DNA from: Clostridium sp. AF27-2AA
GTDB lineage: Bacteria; Bacillota; Clostridia; Lachnospirales; Lachnospiraceae
NCBI RefSeq assembly: GCF_003478505.1
Contig: NZ_QUFI01000018.1
Span: 1-64,000 of the forward strand
DNA length: 64,000 bases
Direction of reading: 5' to 3'
Part shown: one piece after another, positions 16,311 through 25,439 of the stretch
Layout: each line of letters begins with the position of its first letter
Position numbering within the stretch: position 1 is the first letter of the stretch
Notes under the pieces: model-generated
Databases searched by the model: none
What the model was told of the DNA's origin: nothing
The model's input: the letters and a program-made list of their open reading frames with translations, nothing else
Made by a program: the position numbers and the translations under genes

Positions 16311-16339
16311 ATAATACTACACATTTTTTCATTTGTAAA
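16311..16339 (-). promoter_or_regulatory. Promoter of gltBD
   Basis: TTTACA (16334-16339), a 17-base spacer and TATTAT (16311-16316) on the - strand, placed so that transcription starts about 20 bases ahead of the leader hairpin. Confidence 0.65.
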
Positions 16340-16426
16340 TCCTTTTTTGAAAGTTAAATTGTCAATTTATTTATTTTCTTTTGTTTTTCACGAAAAAAAA
16401 CAGGATTTCATAGCCTTTTTGCACAG

Positions 16427-16469
16427 AAAAAAGGTACTTTCCGGAATATTCTTCCGAAGAGTACCTTTT
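16427..16469 (-). terminator. Terminator after the HPr gene
   Basis: AAAAGGTACT pairs with AGTACCTTTT around an inner CGGAA/TTCCG stem. On the - strand the stem ends in a run of T residues, 39 bases after the HPr stop codon. Confidence 0.8.
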
Positions 16470-16507
16470 CCTCACAGTTTGTTTGCTTTTATCTGCTCAA
16501 AGAAGAC

Positions 16508-16774
16508 TTACATTTCGCCAAGACCGCTCTCAATTGCCTTGCTTACGGTCTCCATAGCTGCTGCCTCATCCTCACCGTCACAGATCAGTGTAATCTCAGT
16601 GCCGGACTTGATGCCTGCTGCCATTACGTTTAATACACTCTTTGCGATGATTCTCTTCTCCCCGCACTCGATGATAACATCACATTTGAATTTCATAGCA
16701 GTCTGGGATAAAACGCCTGCCGGTCTTAAATGAAGTCCGGACGGATTTACAACTGTTAAATTCTTACTAAGCAT
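16508..16774 (-). CDS. ptsH: HPr, phosphocarrier protein of the PTS
   Basis: This 88-residue protein matches HPr in length and motifs. His15, the site phosphorylated by enzyme I, lies in GLHLRPAG, with leucine where most family members have alanine after the His. Ser46, the regulatory site of HPr kinase, lies in AKSVLNVMAAG. HPr relays phosphate to sugar permeases in the cytoplasm, and its Ser46 form signals carbon status in Firmicutes. Having both residues argues for HPr rather than Crh, which lacks His15. It is a single-gene unit with a strong promoter, an AAAGGAGA ribosome site and its own terminator. Confidence 0.93.
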   Translation of the reverse strand: MLSKNLTVVNPSGLHLRPAGVLSQTAMKFKCDVIIECGEKRIIAKSVLNVMAAGIKSGTEITLICDGEDEAAAMETVSKAIESGLGEM

Positions 16775-16814
16775 AGTTCACGTCTCCTTTAGAATTGATT
16801 TCAAATCTCTATAA

Positions 16815-16843
16815 ATTTTATTACAAATCACGAAAAGTGTCAA
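16815..16843 (-). promoter_or_regulatory. Promoter of the HPr gene
   Basis: TTGACA (16838-16843), a 17-base spacer and TAAAAT (16815-16820) on the - strand, ending about 40 bases before the HPr start codon. Confidence 0.8.
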
Positions 16844-16872
16844 GATTCTTCCAGAATCTACCTATCCTCTTT

Positions 16873-17508
16873 TTAAGAATCATGAAGCCTCTCTTCGGCG
16901 TCACGCTTTGAGAAAACGCATCCACAATAATTCTGCCGGTATAGTCCGTACAGTGCGGACAATTCTACCGACCTTTTGTAACCGTTTTTCTTTTTGAAAT
17001 CAGATGGCAGATGCTCCACTTTATAAAGTTCAGAGAGTTCTTCCCCGATTTCATTCAGCTTCTGGGCATTCTTTAAAGGACTGATGGTAAGGGTGGTGGC
17101 AAAGTAATCGAATCCGCCCTCTGCCGCCATTTTCGCCGCCTCCTCCAGGCGCAGGCGAAAGCACCGAAAACAGCGTTCCCCGCCCTCCGGCACCTGTTCC
17201 AGACCGCGGCTTACCGCGTAAAAGCGTTCCGGCTCATATGCTCCCACCACCAGATGAATGGGATGCTTCGCAGGCAGCTCACGGATCAGATGCTGCTGCT
17301 CCGCTGCCCGTTTTTCATATTCCTCTGCCGGAGAAATATTGGGATTATAGTAAAATACCGTAATCTCAAAATAATCGGATAAATATTCCAGTACATAGCT
17401 GCTGCATGGCGCGCAGCAACTATGCAACAAGAGCCGGGGAACCCGACTCTTGCTCTCATTTTCTTTTATGACTGCTTCCAGCTCGCGCTGATAATTTCTG
17501 CGGTTCAT
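16873..17508 (-). CDS. queH: Epoxyqueuosine reductase QueH
   Basis: This 211-residue protein (formerly DUF208) catalyses the last step of queuosine synthesis, reducing epoxyqueuosine in tRNA to queuosine. The family's cysteine motifs are all present: HSCCAPCS near residue 30, RCFRCFRLRL near residue 110, and YCGC near the C-terminus. QueH replaces the cobalamin enzyme QueG in many Firmicutes. It follows rpoD by 11 bases and is likely read from the rpoD promoter. Confidence 0.93.
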   Translation of the reverse strand: MNRRNYQRELEAVIKENESKSRVPRLLLHSCCAPCSSYVLEYLSDYFEITVFYYNPNISPAEEYEKRAAEQQHLIRELPAKHPIHLVVGAYEPERFYAVSRGLEQVPEGGERCFRCFRLRLEEAAKMAAEGGFDYFATTLTISPLKNAQKLNEIGEELSELYKVEHLPSDFKKKNGYKRSVELSALYGLYRQNYCGCVFSKRDAEERLHDS

Positions 17509-17519
17509 AGTATCTCCAT

Positions 17520-18650
17520 TTACAGGAAATCACGGATGCGTTTGCTCCGCACCGGATTACGCAGCTTTCTGAGGGCCTTTGCCTCGATCTGACGGATACG
17601 CTCACGGGTAACGTTAAACTCTTTTCCGACTTCTTCCAGGGTACGCGGATGACCGTCTTTTAAACCGAAACGCAGTTCGATGACCTGACGCTCACGCTCC
17701 TTTAAGTCTTTCAGAAGGGAATCGATATGCTCTCTTAACATAACGTTCTCAACGTTGCCTTCCGGAGTCACTACATTGCTGTCCGCTACGAAATCACCCA
17801 GATTGGAATCATCTTCCTCACCGATCGGGGTTTCCAGGGAAGCTGGTTCTCTGGCGATCTGCATGATCTCCATAACCTTGTCTTCTGACATCTCGAGGGC
17901 GTCGGCAAGCTCTGTCACAGACGGCTCATAGCCCAGCTCCAGAGTCAGCTTGCGCTGCATCTTTGACATCTTGTTGATGGTCTCAACCATATGCACCGGT
18001 ACACGGATCGTACGCGCCTGGTCCGCGAGCGCACGGGTTACAGACTGTCTGATCCACCAAGTCGCATATGTACTCAGCTTATATCCTTTTGTATAGTCAA
18101 ACTTCTCTACACCTTTGATAAGGCCCAGGTTTCCCTCCTGAACCAGGTCAAGGAAGCTCATGCCGCGTCCGGTGTAACGCTTTGCGATACTGACTACCAG
18201 ACGGAGGTTTGCCTCAATCAGGCGTTCTTTGGCATATTCATCGCCTTCTGCCTTGCGCTTTGCAAGCGTAAGTTCTTCCTCTGTGGTCAGCAGCGGTACG
18301 GTACCGATCTCCTTCAAATACATGCGGACCGGATCCTCGGTTCCGATTCCCTCAAGCAGATCTACCGCATCTAACTCGATATCCTCGGAGTCTTTCATGA
18401 AGCTGTCGTCCATATCGACGTCATCATCGTCGAGAAGCAGACTGTCATCTGCAAGGGCAGCGTCATCAATGACAGGGACTACGTCAATATTTTTCTCCTC
18501 GAGGAAGCTGTATATCTGCTCCATCTTCTCAGGACTAAGGTTTTCCCCTTTAAAAAAGTCATTGATCTCCGTGATGTCCAATGCATTATGCTTTGTTTTG
18601 GCAACTTCTACCAGCCTTTTCAGCTTATCTAAAAAATCGTCTTTTTCCAC
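17520..18650 (-). CDS. rpoD: Primary sigma factor RpoD/SigA
   Basis: This 376-residue protein is the housekeeping sigma factor. Region 1.1 is acidic (runs of Asp near residues 70-90). Region 1.2 is [14 protein letters not shown]. Region 2 includes the core-binding helix and the -10 reading [17 protein letters not shown]. Region 3 begins [11 protein letters not shown]. Region 4 ends with the -35-reading helix-turn-helix [20 protein letters not shown] and RIRDFL. It has its own promoter, with TTGAAA and TATAAT spaced 17. In many Clostridia dnaG lies upstream; here a lipid kinase gene does. Confidence 0.97.
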   Translation of the reverse strand: MEKDDFLDKLKRLVEVAKTKHNALDITEINDFFKGENLSPEKMEQIYSFLEEKNIDVVPVIDDAALADDSLLLDDDDVDMDDSFMKDSEDIELDAVDLLEGIGTEDPVRMYLKEIGTVPLLTTEEELTLAKRKAEGDEYAKERLIEANLRLVVSIAKRYTGRGMSFLDLVQEGNLGLIKGVEKFDYTKGYKLSTYATWWIRQSVTRALADQARTIRVPVHMVETINKMSKMQRKLTLELGYEPSVTELADALEMSEDKVMEIMQIAREPASLETPIGEEDDSNLGDFVADSNVVTPEGNVENVMLREHIDSLLKDLKERERQVIELRFGLKDGHPRTLEEVGKEFNVTRERIRQIEAKALRKLRNPVRSKRIRDFL

Positions 18651-18698
18651 AGTAACATCCTTTCAGTTGAAGGTTTACGAAAGCCTACACAACAAACC

Positions 18699-18727
18699 AT
18701 TATATAATATCCAGCGTCAGATTTCAA
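18699..18727 (-). promoter_or_regulatory. Promoter of rpoD
   Basis: TTGAAA (18722-18727), a 17-base spacer and TATAAT (18699-18704) on the - strand, between the lipid kinase stop and the rpoD start. A GAAAGGATG site lies just before the rpoD ATG. Confidence 0.85.
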
Positions 18728-18752
18728 CAATTATTTTCATTATTCTCTGTTT

Positions 18753-19688
18753 TTATTCTCTGTTTTTTCTGGTCTGACCCCTTGATGCCGGCGGGCACAG
18801 GATCATGATCTGCTGTGGAAGATTCTGAATGACCACGTCTGTCCGGGTTCCGCCAAATTCGCCGTCCAGAACCCAGTCTACCGGCTCCTGTGCGTGAATG
18901 GTAAGCACGTTCGTTTTAAATTTATAAACCAGATCGCTGTTTTCCCCTTCCCTCATCAAAAGTCCGGTCACAATACCGCTGAGCTCCAGCGGTGTTTTGG
19001 GCGTGCGGATGAGAAGCACCTCAAACAGTCCGTCATTGAGCGCCACGTTCTGGTTTACCAGGCCTTTAAAGCCGCCTACACTGACTGTGTTTGTCACCAT
19101 GCCATAAATAAACTCCCCCTCCAGTGTTTCTTCCGGACAGGAAATCTTCATGGAATAGGATTTGATGGAGGCCAGGCTTTTCACGCCTTCCAGAATATAG
19201 GCCTGATGTCCCAGCAGGTTTTTCTTGTCCTGAGGCGTCAGGTAGGAAACCTCCGTGAATGCGCCAAATCCCGCCACATAGACAAAATACCGGTCTTCGC
19301 AAAAATGTCCGATATCAATGGCGTAGGGGCTGCCATTCACGGCATTCAGGGCCGCCGGCATCATCTGCTTTGGAAGCTTTAAGCTGGAAGCGAAATCATT
19401 CGTAGAACCGGCAGGGATATAGCCCAGACTAATCGGTTTTTCAAGCTCCATTATGCCAGAGATCACTTCATTTAAGGTTCCGTCACCGCCGCTGCACACA
19501 ATCAGATCCTTTTTCGCGCCATACCTAAGTACCGCGTCTCTGGCATCGAGGGCTTTCTGGGTCACATGCACCTGCACCTGATACCCGGCACCTGTGTAAG
19601 CATCCAGAATATCCAGAAGTTTTAAGCGGATCTTCTCTCTTCCGGATCTCGGATTAATGATCAGAAGCATCTGTTTTTTCTTAGCCAT
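18753..19688 (-). CDS. YegS/DagK-family diacylglycerol/lipid kinase
   Basis: This 311-residue enzyme has the lipid-kinase catalytic fold: the nucleotide site IINPRSGREK near the N-terminus, the glycine loop CSGGDGTLNEVISG (about residue 65) and GYIPAGSTNDFA (about 95). Family members phosphorylate diacylglycerol or related lipids, recycling diacylglycerol from lipoteichoic acid synthesis in Firmicutes (DgkB). The lipid substrate here cannot be told from sequence. The C-terminal domain with EPVDWVLDGEFGG is also typical. It lies 33 bases after mutY and may be in the same transcript. Confidence 0.9.
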   Translation of the reverse strand: MAKKKQMLLIINPRSGREKIRLKLLDILDAYTGAGYQVQVHVTQKALDARDAVLRYGAKKDLIVCSGGDGTLNEVISGIMELEKPISLGYIPAGSTNDFASSLKLPKQMMPAALNAVNGSPYAIDIGHFCEDRYFVYVAGFGAFTEVSYLTPQDKKNLLGHQAYILEGVKSLASIKSYSMKISCPEETLEGEFIYGMVTNTVSVGGFKGLVNQNVALNDGLFEVLLIRTPKTPLELSGIVTGLLMREGENSDLVYKFKTNVLTIHAQEPVDWVLDGEFGGTRTDVVIQNLPQQIMILCPPASRGQTRKNRE

Positions 19689-19721
19689 ATGATGCTGCCA
19701 GCCTCCTTCTCTTCATTATCG

Positions 19722-20837
19722 TCATTCTATCATCTTTGTATACCTGCCAAAGGCATTCGGCAGGGCATAAATCGTTTTCAGATCTTCTTTTTCCGCCGCA
19801 ATGTAAGCTTTCGGGATTCCGTTCTTTAACCGTACCCGGTAACCCGTCATGTGCCACTCCACATGGGAGAAGATATGTTTGGCCGGACCAACCGGCTCCA
19901 GCTCCACAATCTCCCCCGGATCCAGGCCAAAAGCCTCCGGCACCTCCTCCGGCGCGAGATGCCCCGCGCGGTTCGGCAGCTCATAGAGGGATGCCAGAAG
20001 GCCGCTGTCATCCCGCTTGTTTAAGCCCACCTGGTCCCCGCACTCCAGAATGCAGACCGTCTTATCTTCCAGACGGCGTTTTTTCGGCGGTGTCTTGACC
20101 GGGATCTCCCCGATCAGATCATGGCGCTTTGCAAGGCAGATGGATTCAAGCGGACATTCCGCGCAGTGAGGCGCACCATTTGGCACACACACGATGGCAC
20201 CGATCTCAATGAGTCCCTGATTGAAATGACTGGCCCGGTCCTTCGGCATGGTCCCCCGAAGATGGGTCTCCATCCACTTTTTCGTGGAAGCCTTTAAAAT
20301 ATCTTCCCGGCTGGCCGTCACTCTGGAAATAACCCGGAGTACATTGCCGTCAACTGCGGGAACCGGATGACCGAACGCGATGGAAGACACTGCCCCGGCC
20401 GTGTAGCTTCCAATTCCCGGAAGCTTTAACAACTCATCATACTGCTCCGGCATCGTTCCGCCATATTCCTCCATGATCACTCCGGCCGCCTTTTTCAAAT
20501 TGCGCGCCCGGTTATAGTAACCGAGGCCCTCCCAGAGCTTCATCAGCCGGTCATCCTCCACAGATGCCAGCGAAGCCACATCCGGCAGCGCCTCAAGAAA
20601 CCGTTCAAAATAGGGTTTGACCGCTTCTACCCTGGTCTGCTGCAGCATGATCTCCGAGATCCAGACACGGTAGCCTTCCGGGTTTTCTCTCCAGGGAAGG
20701 ATACGGGCGTGTTCCTCATACCAGGCAAGCAGCGGACCATTCATGGCCCGCAGCCTGGCATCCAGATCCAGTGTCTCATCATCACGCTCAGAAACCTTTA
20801 AGCGGTCATACAGCTGTTTTGCGTCATACATATCCAT
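19722..20837 (-). CDS. mutY: A/G-specific adenine glycosylase MutY
   Basis: This 371-residue base-excision enzyme removes adenine paired with 8-oxoguanine. The helix-hairpin-helix is LPGIGSYTAGAV, with the catalytic Asp in VDGNVLRV and the catalytic Glu in the RVWISEIMLQQTRVE region. The [4Fe-4S] cysteines are arranged as C-x6-C-x2-C-x5-C (CVPNGAPHCAECPLESIC). A C-terminal NUDIX-like domain (about 230-371) recognises the oxidised base. The start overlaps the end of birA by 14 bases, with GAGG just ahead of the ATG, which suggests translational coupling. Confidence 0.95.
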   Translation of the reverse strand: MDMYDAKQLYDRLKVSERDDETLDLDARLRAMNGPLLAWYEEHARILPWRENPEGYRVWISEIMLQQTRVEAVKPYFERFLEALPDVASLASVEDDRLMKLWEGLGYYNRARNLKKAAGVIMEEYGGTMPEQYDELLKLPGIGSYTAGAVSSIAFGHPVPAVDGNVLRVISRVTASREDILKASTKKWMETHLRGTMPKDRASHFNQGLIEIGAIVCVPNGAPHCAECPLESICLAKRHDLIGEIPVKTPPKKRRLEDKTVCILECGDQVGLNKRDDSGLLASLYELPNRAGHLAPEEVPEAFGLDPGEIVELEPVGPAKHIFSHVEWHMTGYRVRLKNGIPKAYIAAEKEDLKTIYALPNAFGRYTKMIE

Positions 20838-21804
20838 AAATTCCTCTTACTGACACTTCTCCGGAATTGACCTCCCGGATGGTGCCGTCCGCAAGCTCTA
20901 CAATCAACTCGCCCGCGTCATTGATTCCGTGGGAAATTCCGGTATAATCGCCTCCCGGCGCCAGCACCTTTACCTCCCGCTCAACATTGACCAGTTCATG
21001 ATTGTAGCTTTCTTTCAGCCGGCTCATATCCAGTGTTTCACGGTAAATGTCATAATATTCCTCAAAGGCACACATCACGCCATTGATCAGTGCCGCGCGG
21101 TGGACCGGATGCCCCAGCTCCAGGGCCAGGGAGGTAGCCGTAGCGCGGATTTCCTCCGGAAAGTCCAGGGTATTGGCATTGATGCCGATTCCTACCACCA
21201 CATAACGGATGGAATCCTCCTCCGTGCTCATCTCTGTTAAGATCCCACAGATTTTTTTGCCATTCACCACAATATCATTCGGCCATTTGATCAGACACTC
21301 CAGGCCGGTTACATCGCTCACGGATTTCCGCACAGCCATGGCCGCAAGAAGGGTCAGCATGGAAGCATGTTCCGGCGCAAACTCCGGACGTAACAGGAAG
21401 CTGTGCCAGATCCCGCTGCCCTTGGGAGAATCCCATCTGCGTCCTCTTCTGCCCTTTCCGGCCGTCTGGATCTCTGCCACCACCAGAGTACCCTCCGGCG
21501 CGCCCTGCTCCGCCATGCGGCGCACTTCATTGTTGGTGGAATCGATCTCTTCAAAAAACTTTACATTCTGTCCCAGCCAGCCGGAAGTTAATACAGCGCG
21601 GATTTCTGCTTCATTTAAGATATCCGCGCTGTCATGTAAACGGTACCCCCGGTTGCGCACTGCCTCGATCTCATACCCCTCCGCTTCAAGCTGGCGGATC
21701 ACCTTCCACACCGCTGTGCGGGATACCCCGAGACGTTCACAGAGTTCCTGACCAGAAACATAGCCGTCTGTCTCTTTTAAACATTTTAAAATTTCGTTTT
21801 TCAA
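20824..21804 (-). CDS. birA: Biotin-protein ligase with N-terminal HTH (BirA)
   Basis: This 326-residue bifunctional protein attaches biotin to carboxylase carrier domains and can repress biotin genes. Residues 1-60 form a winged helix-turn-helix (SGQELCERLGVSRTAVWKVI). The catalytic domain contains the biotinyl-AMP loop GKGRRGRRWDSPKG and KWPNDIVVNGKKICGIL, followed by a small C-terminal SH3-like domain. The start is a TTG at 21804 with a strong GGAGGT site 5 bases upstream. It sits 3 bases after a small membrane-protein gene, as part of a tight - strand run. Confidence 0.93.
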   Translation of the reverse strand: MKNEILKCLKETDGYVSGQELCERLGVSRTAVWKVIRQLEAEGYEIEAVRNRGYRLHDSADILNEAEIRAVLTSGWLGQNVKFFEEIDSTNNEVRRMAEQGAPEGTLVVAEIQTAGKGRRGRRWDSPKGSGIWHSFLLRPEFAPEHASMLTLLAAMAVRKSVSDVTGLECLIKWPNDIVVNGKKICGILTEMSTEEDSIRYVVVGIGINANTLDFPEEIRATATSLALELGHPVHRAALINGVMCAFEEYYDIYRETLDMSRLKESYNHELVNVEREVKVLAPGGDYTGISHGINDAGELIVELADGTIREVNSGEVSVRGIYGYV

Positions 21805-21807
21805 TCT

Positions 21808-22113
21808 TTACCTCCAGATGCTGATGGCACTTAGCGCGCCCAGTATCGTCAGGATCACTGCCAGCAGGCACTGGGCCGCTCCCCCCGCCTGCTTCTTTCT
21901 GTCGTGTCCGCTCATTCTGATCCGAAATCCGCCCATCACACCGTTTAACACGGCGGCCAGCCAGAAAATCACGGGGAACAGAATACTGTTCCCCTCCGGA
22001 TCCAAAAACGCCAGGATGGCGCAGATAACAACAAGAATGCCGATCACGATATGCAGCAGGTCCAGAATCAGCGCAGCATTGCGCGGATTACGTTTTTTCT
22101 CCTGCCCTGCCAT
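21808..22113 (-). CDS. Small three-helix membrane protein, unknown function
   Basis: This 101-residue protein has a basic head and three predicted membrane helices: about residues 14-36 (LILDLLHIVIGILVVICAIL), about 42-60, and about 80-99. Between helices two and three is a positively charged loop (RIRMSGHDRKKQ). I do not recognise a family with certainty; proteins of this size and shape are common in Lachnospiraceae. It lies 3 bases after argF and 3 bases before birA, so it is translated from the same message, but nothing ties it to arginine or biotin chemistry. Confidence 0.75.
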   Translation of the reverse strand: MAGQEKKRNPRNAALILDLLHIVIGILVVICAILAFLDPEGNSILFPVIFWLAAVLNGVMGGFRIRMSGHDRKKQAGGAAQCLLAVILTILGALSAISIWR

Positions 22114-22116
22114 AAA

Positions 22117-23106
22117 TTACACTCCAAGAGTTGCCATCATAACAGCCTTGATGGTATGCATGCGATTCTCTGCCTCATCAAAGACTTTAGACTGCTCAGA
22201 CTCGAATACCTCGTCCGTTACCTCCATATCGGTGATGCCGAAACGTTTGCCCATCTCAGCGCCGATTTTGGTCTTTAAGTCATGGAAGGACGGCAGGCAG
22301 TGTAAGAAGATTGCCTTCTCGCCAGCGTTCTTCATAACAGCAGAGGTTACCTTGTACGGAGTCAGGTCACGGATACGCTCCTCCCATACCTCATCCGGCT
22401 CACCCATGGATACCCATACATCGGTGCAGATTACGTCAGCGCCCCTGGTGCCCTCTTCCACGTTCTCGGTCAGGGTGATGGTACCGCCGGATGCCTTTGC
22501 GTACTCCTCACACTGAGCTACCAGCTCCGGGTTCGGGAAATATTTCTTCGGAGCGCATGCTACAAAGTGGAGACCCAGCTTGGAGCAGACGATCATCAGG
22601 GAATTGCCCATGTTGTAGCGGGCATCGCCCATGTATACGAACTTCACGCCCTTTAAGCGGCCAAGCTGCTCACGGACAGTCAGCATGTCTGCCAGCATCT
22701 GGGTCGGATGATACTCGTTGGTCAGACCATTCCATACCGGAACACCTGCGTATTTCGCAAGCTCCTCCACGATCTCCTGTCCAAAACCGCGGTACTCGAT
22801 ACCATCGTAGATGCGTCCCAGCACACGGGCGGTATCCGCAATGCTCTCTTTCTTTCCAATCTGGGAACCTGACGGATCCAGGTAGGTGGTTCCCATGCCC
22901 ATGTCATGTGCTGCAACCTCGAAGGAGCATCTGGTTCTGGTACTGGTCTTCTCGAAGATCAGAGCCACATTTTTGCCTCTGTAGTTATCTACCGGAATGC
23001 CCTCTTTTTTCTTGCGCTTTACCTCTGCGGAAAGGTTCAGAAGGTACATGATCTCCTCCGGAGTGTAATCCTTCAGTGTCAGAAAATGTCTTCCCTTTAA
23101 GTTCAT
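22117..23106 (-). CDS. argF: Ornithine carbamoyltransferase
   Basis: This 329-residue enzyme joins carbamoyl phosphate and ornithine to citrulline. The carbamoyl-phosphate site is STRTRCSFE, with HPTQ in [10 protein letters not shown], the ornithine-binding DVWVSMGE, and HCLP in [10 protein letters not shown]. The frame is open for 49 more codons, but the ATG at 23106 begins [11 protein letters not shown] as usual and has a GGAGAG site. No other arginine genes are near, so biosynthetic and catabolic (arginine deiminase) roles cannot be separated; I use argF for the reaction only. It follows the SPFH gene by 28 bases. Confidence 0.94.
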   Translation of the reverse strand: MNLKGRHFLTLKDYTPEEIMYLLNLSAEVKRKKKEGIPVDNYRGKNVALIFEKTSTRTRCSFEVAAHDMGMGTTYLDPSGSQIGKKESIADTARVLGRIYDGIEYRGFGQEIVEELAKYAGVPVWNGLTNEYHPTQMLADMLTVREQLGRLKGVKFVYMGDARYNMGNSLMIVCSKLGLHFVACAPKKYFPNPELVAQCEEYAKASGGTITLTENVEEGTRGADVICTDVWVSMGEPDEVWEERIRDLTPYKVTSAVMKNAGEKAIFLHCLPSFHDLKTKIGAEMGKRFGITDMEVTDEVFESEQSKVFDEAENRMHTIKAVMMATLGV

Positions 23107-23134
23107 AATTGGTCTCTCCTCTGTATAAAAATTT

Positions 23135-24070
23135 TTATTGCCTTCCATCTTCTTTTTTTGCGATCTCAGCCACGGAAGTAACCAGACCTGCCATGCCCTG
23201 GATATCGGATGGGATGATGATCTTGGTAGCTTTGCCGTCTGCTGCTGCCGCAAATGCCTCCAGACTCTTAAGCTGAAGCACAGCTGCGTCTGCGCCGGCC
23301 TCCTTTAAGAAGCGGATACCATCTGCCTTTGCCTGCTGTACCTTTAAGATTGCCTCAGCCTCACCTTCCGCCTCGCGGATCCGGCGTTCCTTCTCTGCCT
23401 CTGCATGAAGGATGGCTGCCTGTTTGTCTGCCTCTGCGTCCAGGATCGCGGATTCCTTTTTACCTTCCGCAACCAGGATCGTGGATTTCTTCTCACCTTC
23501 CGCCCGAAGAATGGCTTCACGGCGCTCACGCTCTGCCTTCATCTGCTTCTCCATGGCATCCTGAATGGCTGCCGGCGGGATGATGTTCTTTAATTCTACA
23601 CGGTTTACCTTGATTCCCCACGGGTCCGTTGCCACATCCAGGGATGCGCGCATCTTGGTGTTGATGGTCTCACGGGAGGTTAAGGTCTGGTCTAACTCCA
23701 GGTCACCGATGATGTTTCTTAAGGTGGTGGCCGTCAGGTTCTCGATGGCCATGATCGGATTTACCACACCGTAGGCGTAAAGCTTCGGATCTGTGATCTG
23801 GAAGAATACAACGGTGTCAATCCGCATGGTAACGTTATCTTTGGTGATAACCGGCTGCGGATCAAAGTCCACAACCTGTTCTTTTAAGCTGACCTTCTTT
23901 GCTACACGGTCCACAAAGGGAACCAGGAAATGCACGCCAACAGACCAGGTATCCAGGTAAGCACCCAGGCGCTCCACTACCAGAGCCTGTGCCTGGGGTA
24001 CGATACGGATGCAGGATGCCAGCACTGCTAAGATTACGATCAGTAACGGAAAAATAAACAGAAAACCCAT
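23135..24070 (-). CDS. SPFH/stomatin-like membrane protein (QmcA/paraslipin type)
   Basis: This 311-residue protein has an N-terminal membrane segment (about residues 2-20), an SPFH domain (about 20-180, with [20 protein letters not shown]) and a long Ala/Glu/Lys coiled coil ([20 protein letters not shown]). The C-terminal part continues to [11 protein letters not shown] and IIIPSDI, which is typical of paraslipins. It overlaps the NfeD gene by one base in TAATG. SPFH-NfeD pairs are widespread and thought to organise membrane microdomains or membrane proteolysis. It is distinct from the HflK/HflC pair at the left end. Confidence 0.92.
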   Translation of the reverse strand: MGFLFIFPLLIVILAVLASCIRIVPQAQALVVERLGAYLDTWSVGVHFLVPFVDRVAKKVSLKEQVVDFDPQPVITKDNVTMRIDTVVFFQITDPKLYAYGVVNPIMAIENLTATTLRNIIGDLELDQTLTSRETINTKMRASLDVATDPWGIKVNRVELKNIIPPAAIQDAMEKQMKAERERREAILRAEGEKKSTILVAEGKKESAILDAEADKQAAILHAEAEKERRIREAEGEAEAILKVQQAKADGIRFLKEAGADAAVLQLKSLEAFAAAADGKATKIIIPSDIQGMAGLVTSVAEIAKKEDGRQ

Positions 24071-24534
24071 TATACTTCCTCCTTTTCTTGTGAAAGGCCA
24101 ACTGCCTTTTCATCACTCACAATCAGTTTAACTCCCTGGATCTCGCGGATCCAGACTCTGGTTCCCTCCGGATAAACCGCATCCTCTTTTTCTGAGCGTG
24201 CGGTCCACTCCTGCCCCTGAACAGAAACCGTTCCGGTTTCTTTCGCATTGTTGACTTCGGCGGTTACCCGGGCATCTTTGCCGATCAGGCTGTCTACATT
24301 CGTCTTAACCGTAGAAGTGTTAATATACCGGACCGCCAGCGGACGGGTCAGGAACAGTAACATGAAGGAAATCACCACAAATACCAGCAGCTGGACCGGA
24401 ACCGGCGCGCCAAAGAGGGCTGCCACAAAGGCAAGCGCCGCGCCTCCCGCGAACCAGATGGTGGTCAGGGCTGTGGTCATGATCTCAATGCCCACCAGTA
24501 TCACAAAGGCAATGAGCCAGTAAATTGCTGCCAT
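24070..24534 (-). CDS. NfeD-like membrane protein
   Basis: This 154-residue protein has membrane helices in the first 75 residues (including IEIMTTALTTIWFAGGAALAF) and a C-terminal OB-fold NfeD domain (about 85-150, with IGKDARVTAEVNN and VWIREIQGVKL). It is the short NfeD form without a protease domain. It is translationally coupled to the SPFH partner, which starts within its stop codon. Family members work with the adjacent stomatin-like protein at the membrane. Confidence 0.9.
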   Translation of the reverse strand: MAAIYWLIAFVILVGIEIMTTALTTIWFAGGAALAFVAALFGAPVPVQLLVFVVISFMLLFLTRPLAVRYINTSTVKTNVDSLIGKDARVTAEVNNAKETGTVSVQGQEWTARSEKEDAVYPEGTRVWIREIQGVKLIVSDEKAVGLSQEKEEV

Positions 24535-24546
24535 AACAACTCCCCC

Positions 24547-25347
24547 TTACTTTTGATTTCTGCGCTGTCTTGCTGCCTCAAACATGAGGACGGAGGCCGC
24601 CACAGCGGCATTTAAGGATTCCACGCGGCCCTCCATGGGAATGCGGACATAAGTATCCGCCATAGCCGCAGTCTCATCGGTCAGTCCGTTGGCCTCATTG
24701 CCGATAAGAAACGCTGTATCCCCGGTGTAATCCTCCAGGTCATAGGCGTTCTTTCCCTTTAAGTGGGCCGCGAACAGGCGGACCTTTTTCTGCTTCAGTG
24801 TTTCCAGTGTTTCATGCAGATCCTCTGCATAGACAAAGGGCATGCGGAGCACAGAACCCATAGTGGAACGAATGACTTTGGGATTGTAGATGTCCGCAGT
24901 GTTGGCGTCCATCACGACTCCGGTCACACCGGCTCCCTCTCCCGCACGCAGGATGGTGCCCAGGTTTCCTGGATCCTGAATGGTTTCGAGCACCATGAGA
25001 AGCGCCGGTTTTCCAGTCTTCTGATTCGCCTCTGCCACCTCATCCAGCGTATAATGATACTGTTTTACAAGCGCCAGGATTCCCTGAGGTGACTGGGTAT
25101 CGGACAGACTTTTAAATACCTCATCTGTCACCAGTTCGATGTGCTTTACGCCCTCCCGGAGTACCTTGCACTCCTTCGTTTTGCTAAAAGCTTCTGATAT
25201 ATATAAGGTGTGAATGCGGTCTTTTGGAATTTCCGAACACATGCGGAGTCCCTCTGCCACGAACAGTTCTTCCTCCCGCCTGGTCTTCGCTTTCTTCACC
25301 AGGGCATTCACAAACTTCACCTGTTTATTGGTTGTACTGCTGATCAC
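24547..25347 (-). CDS. SpoU/TrmH-family RNA 2'-O-methyltransferase
   Basis: This 266-residue enzyme has an N-terminal substrate-binding domain (TNKQVKFVNALVKKAKTRREEELFVAEG) and the knotted SPOUT methylase with all three motifs: ETIQDPGNLGTILRAGEGAG, FLIGNEANGLTDE and IPMEGRVESLNAAVAASVLMFEA. Relatives methylate riboses in 23S rRNA. The exact nucleotide is not predictable, so I give no symbol. The start codon is GTG at 25347 with an AGGAG site 9-10 bases upstream. It is 12 bases ahead of NfeD. Confidence 0.9.
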   Translation of the reverse strand: MISSTTNKQVKFVNALVKKAKTRREEELFVAEGLRMCSEIPKDRIHTLYISEAFSKTKECKVLREGVKHIELVTDEVFKSLSDTQSPQGILALVKQYHYTLDEVAEANQKTGKPALLMVLETIQDPGNLGTILRAGEGAGVTGVVMDANTADIYNPKVIRSTMGSVLRMPFVYAEDLHETLETLKQKKVRLFAAHLKGKNAYDLEDYTGDTAFLIGNEANGLTDETAAMADTYVRIPMEGRVESLNAAVAASVLMFEAARQRRNQK

Positions 25348-25439
25348 GTTTTGTTTTCTCCTTTTCCGGCGTTATGACCTTTCATGGCAATTTGCCGGAT
25401 TATGATGGCTGATTTTGATTTTCGCCATGTTCTGTAATG

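Noticed and set aside
22117..23253. Longer argF with 49 extra N-terminal codons
   Set aside because: The extension overlaps the SPFH gene end, is Ser/Trp/Arg-rich and lacks a ribosome site; the family starts at 23106.
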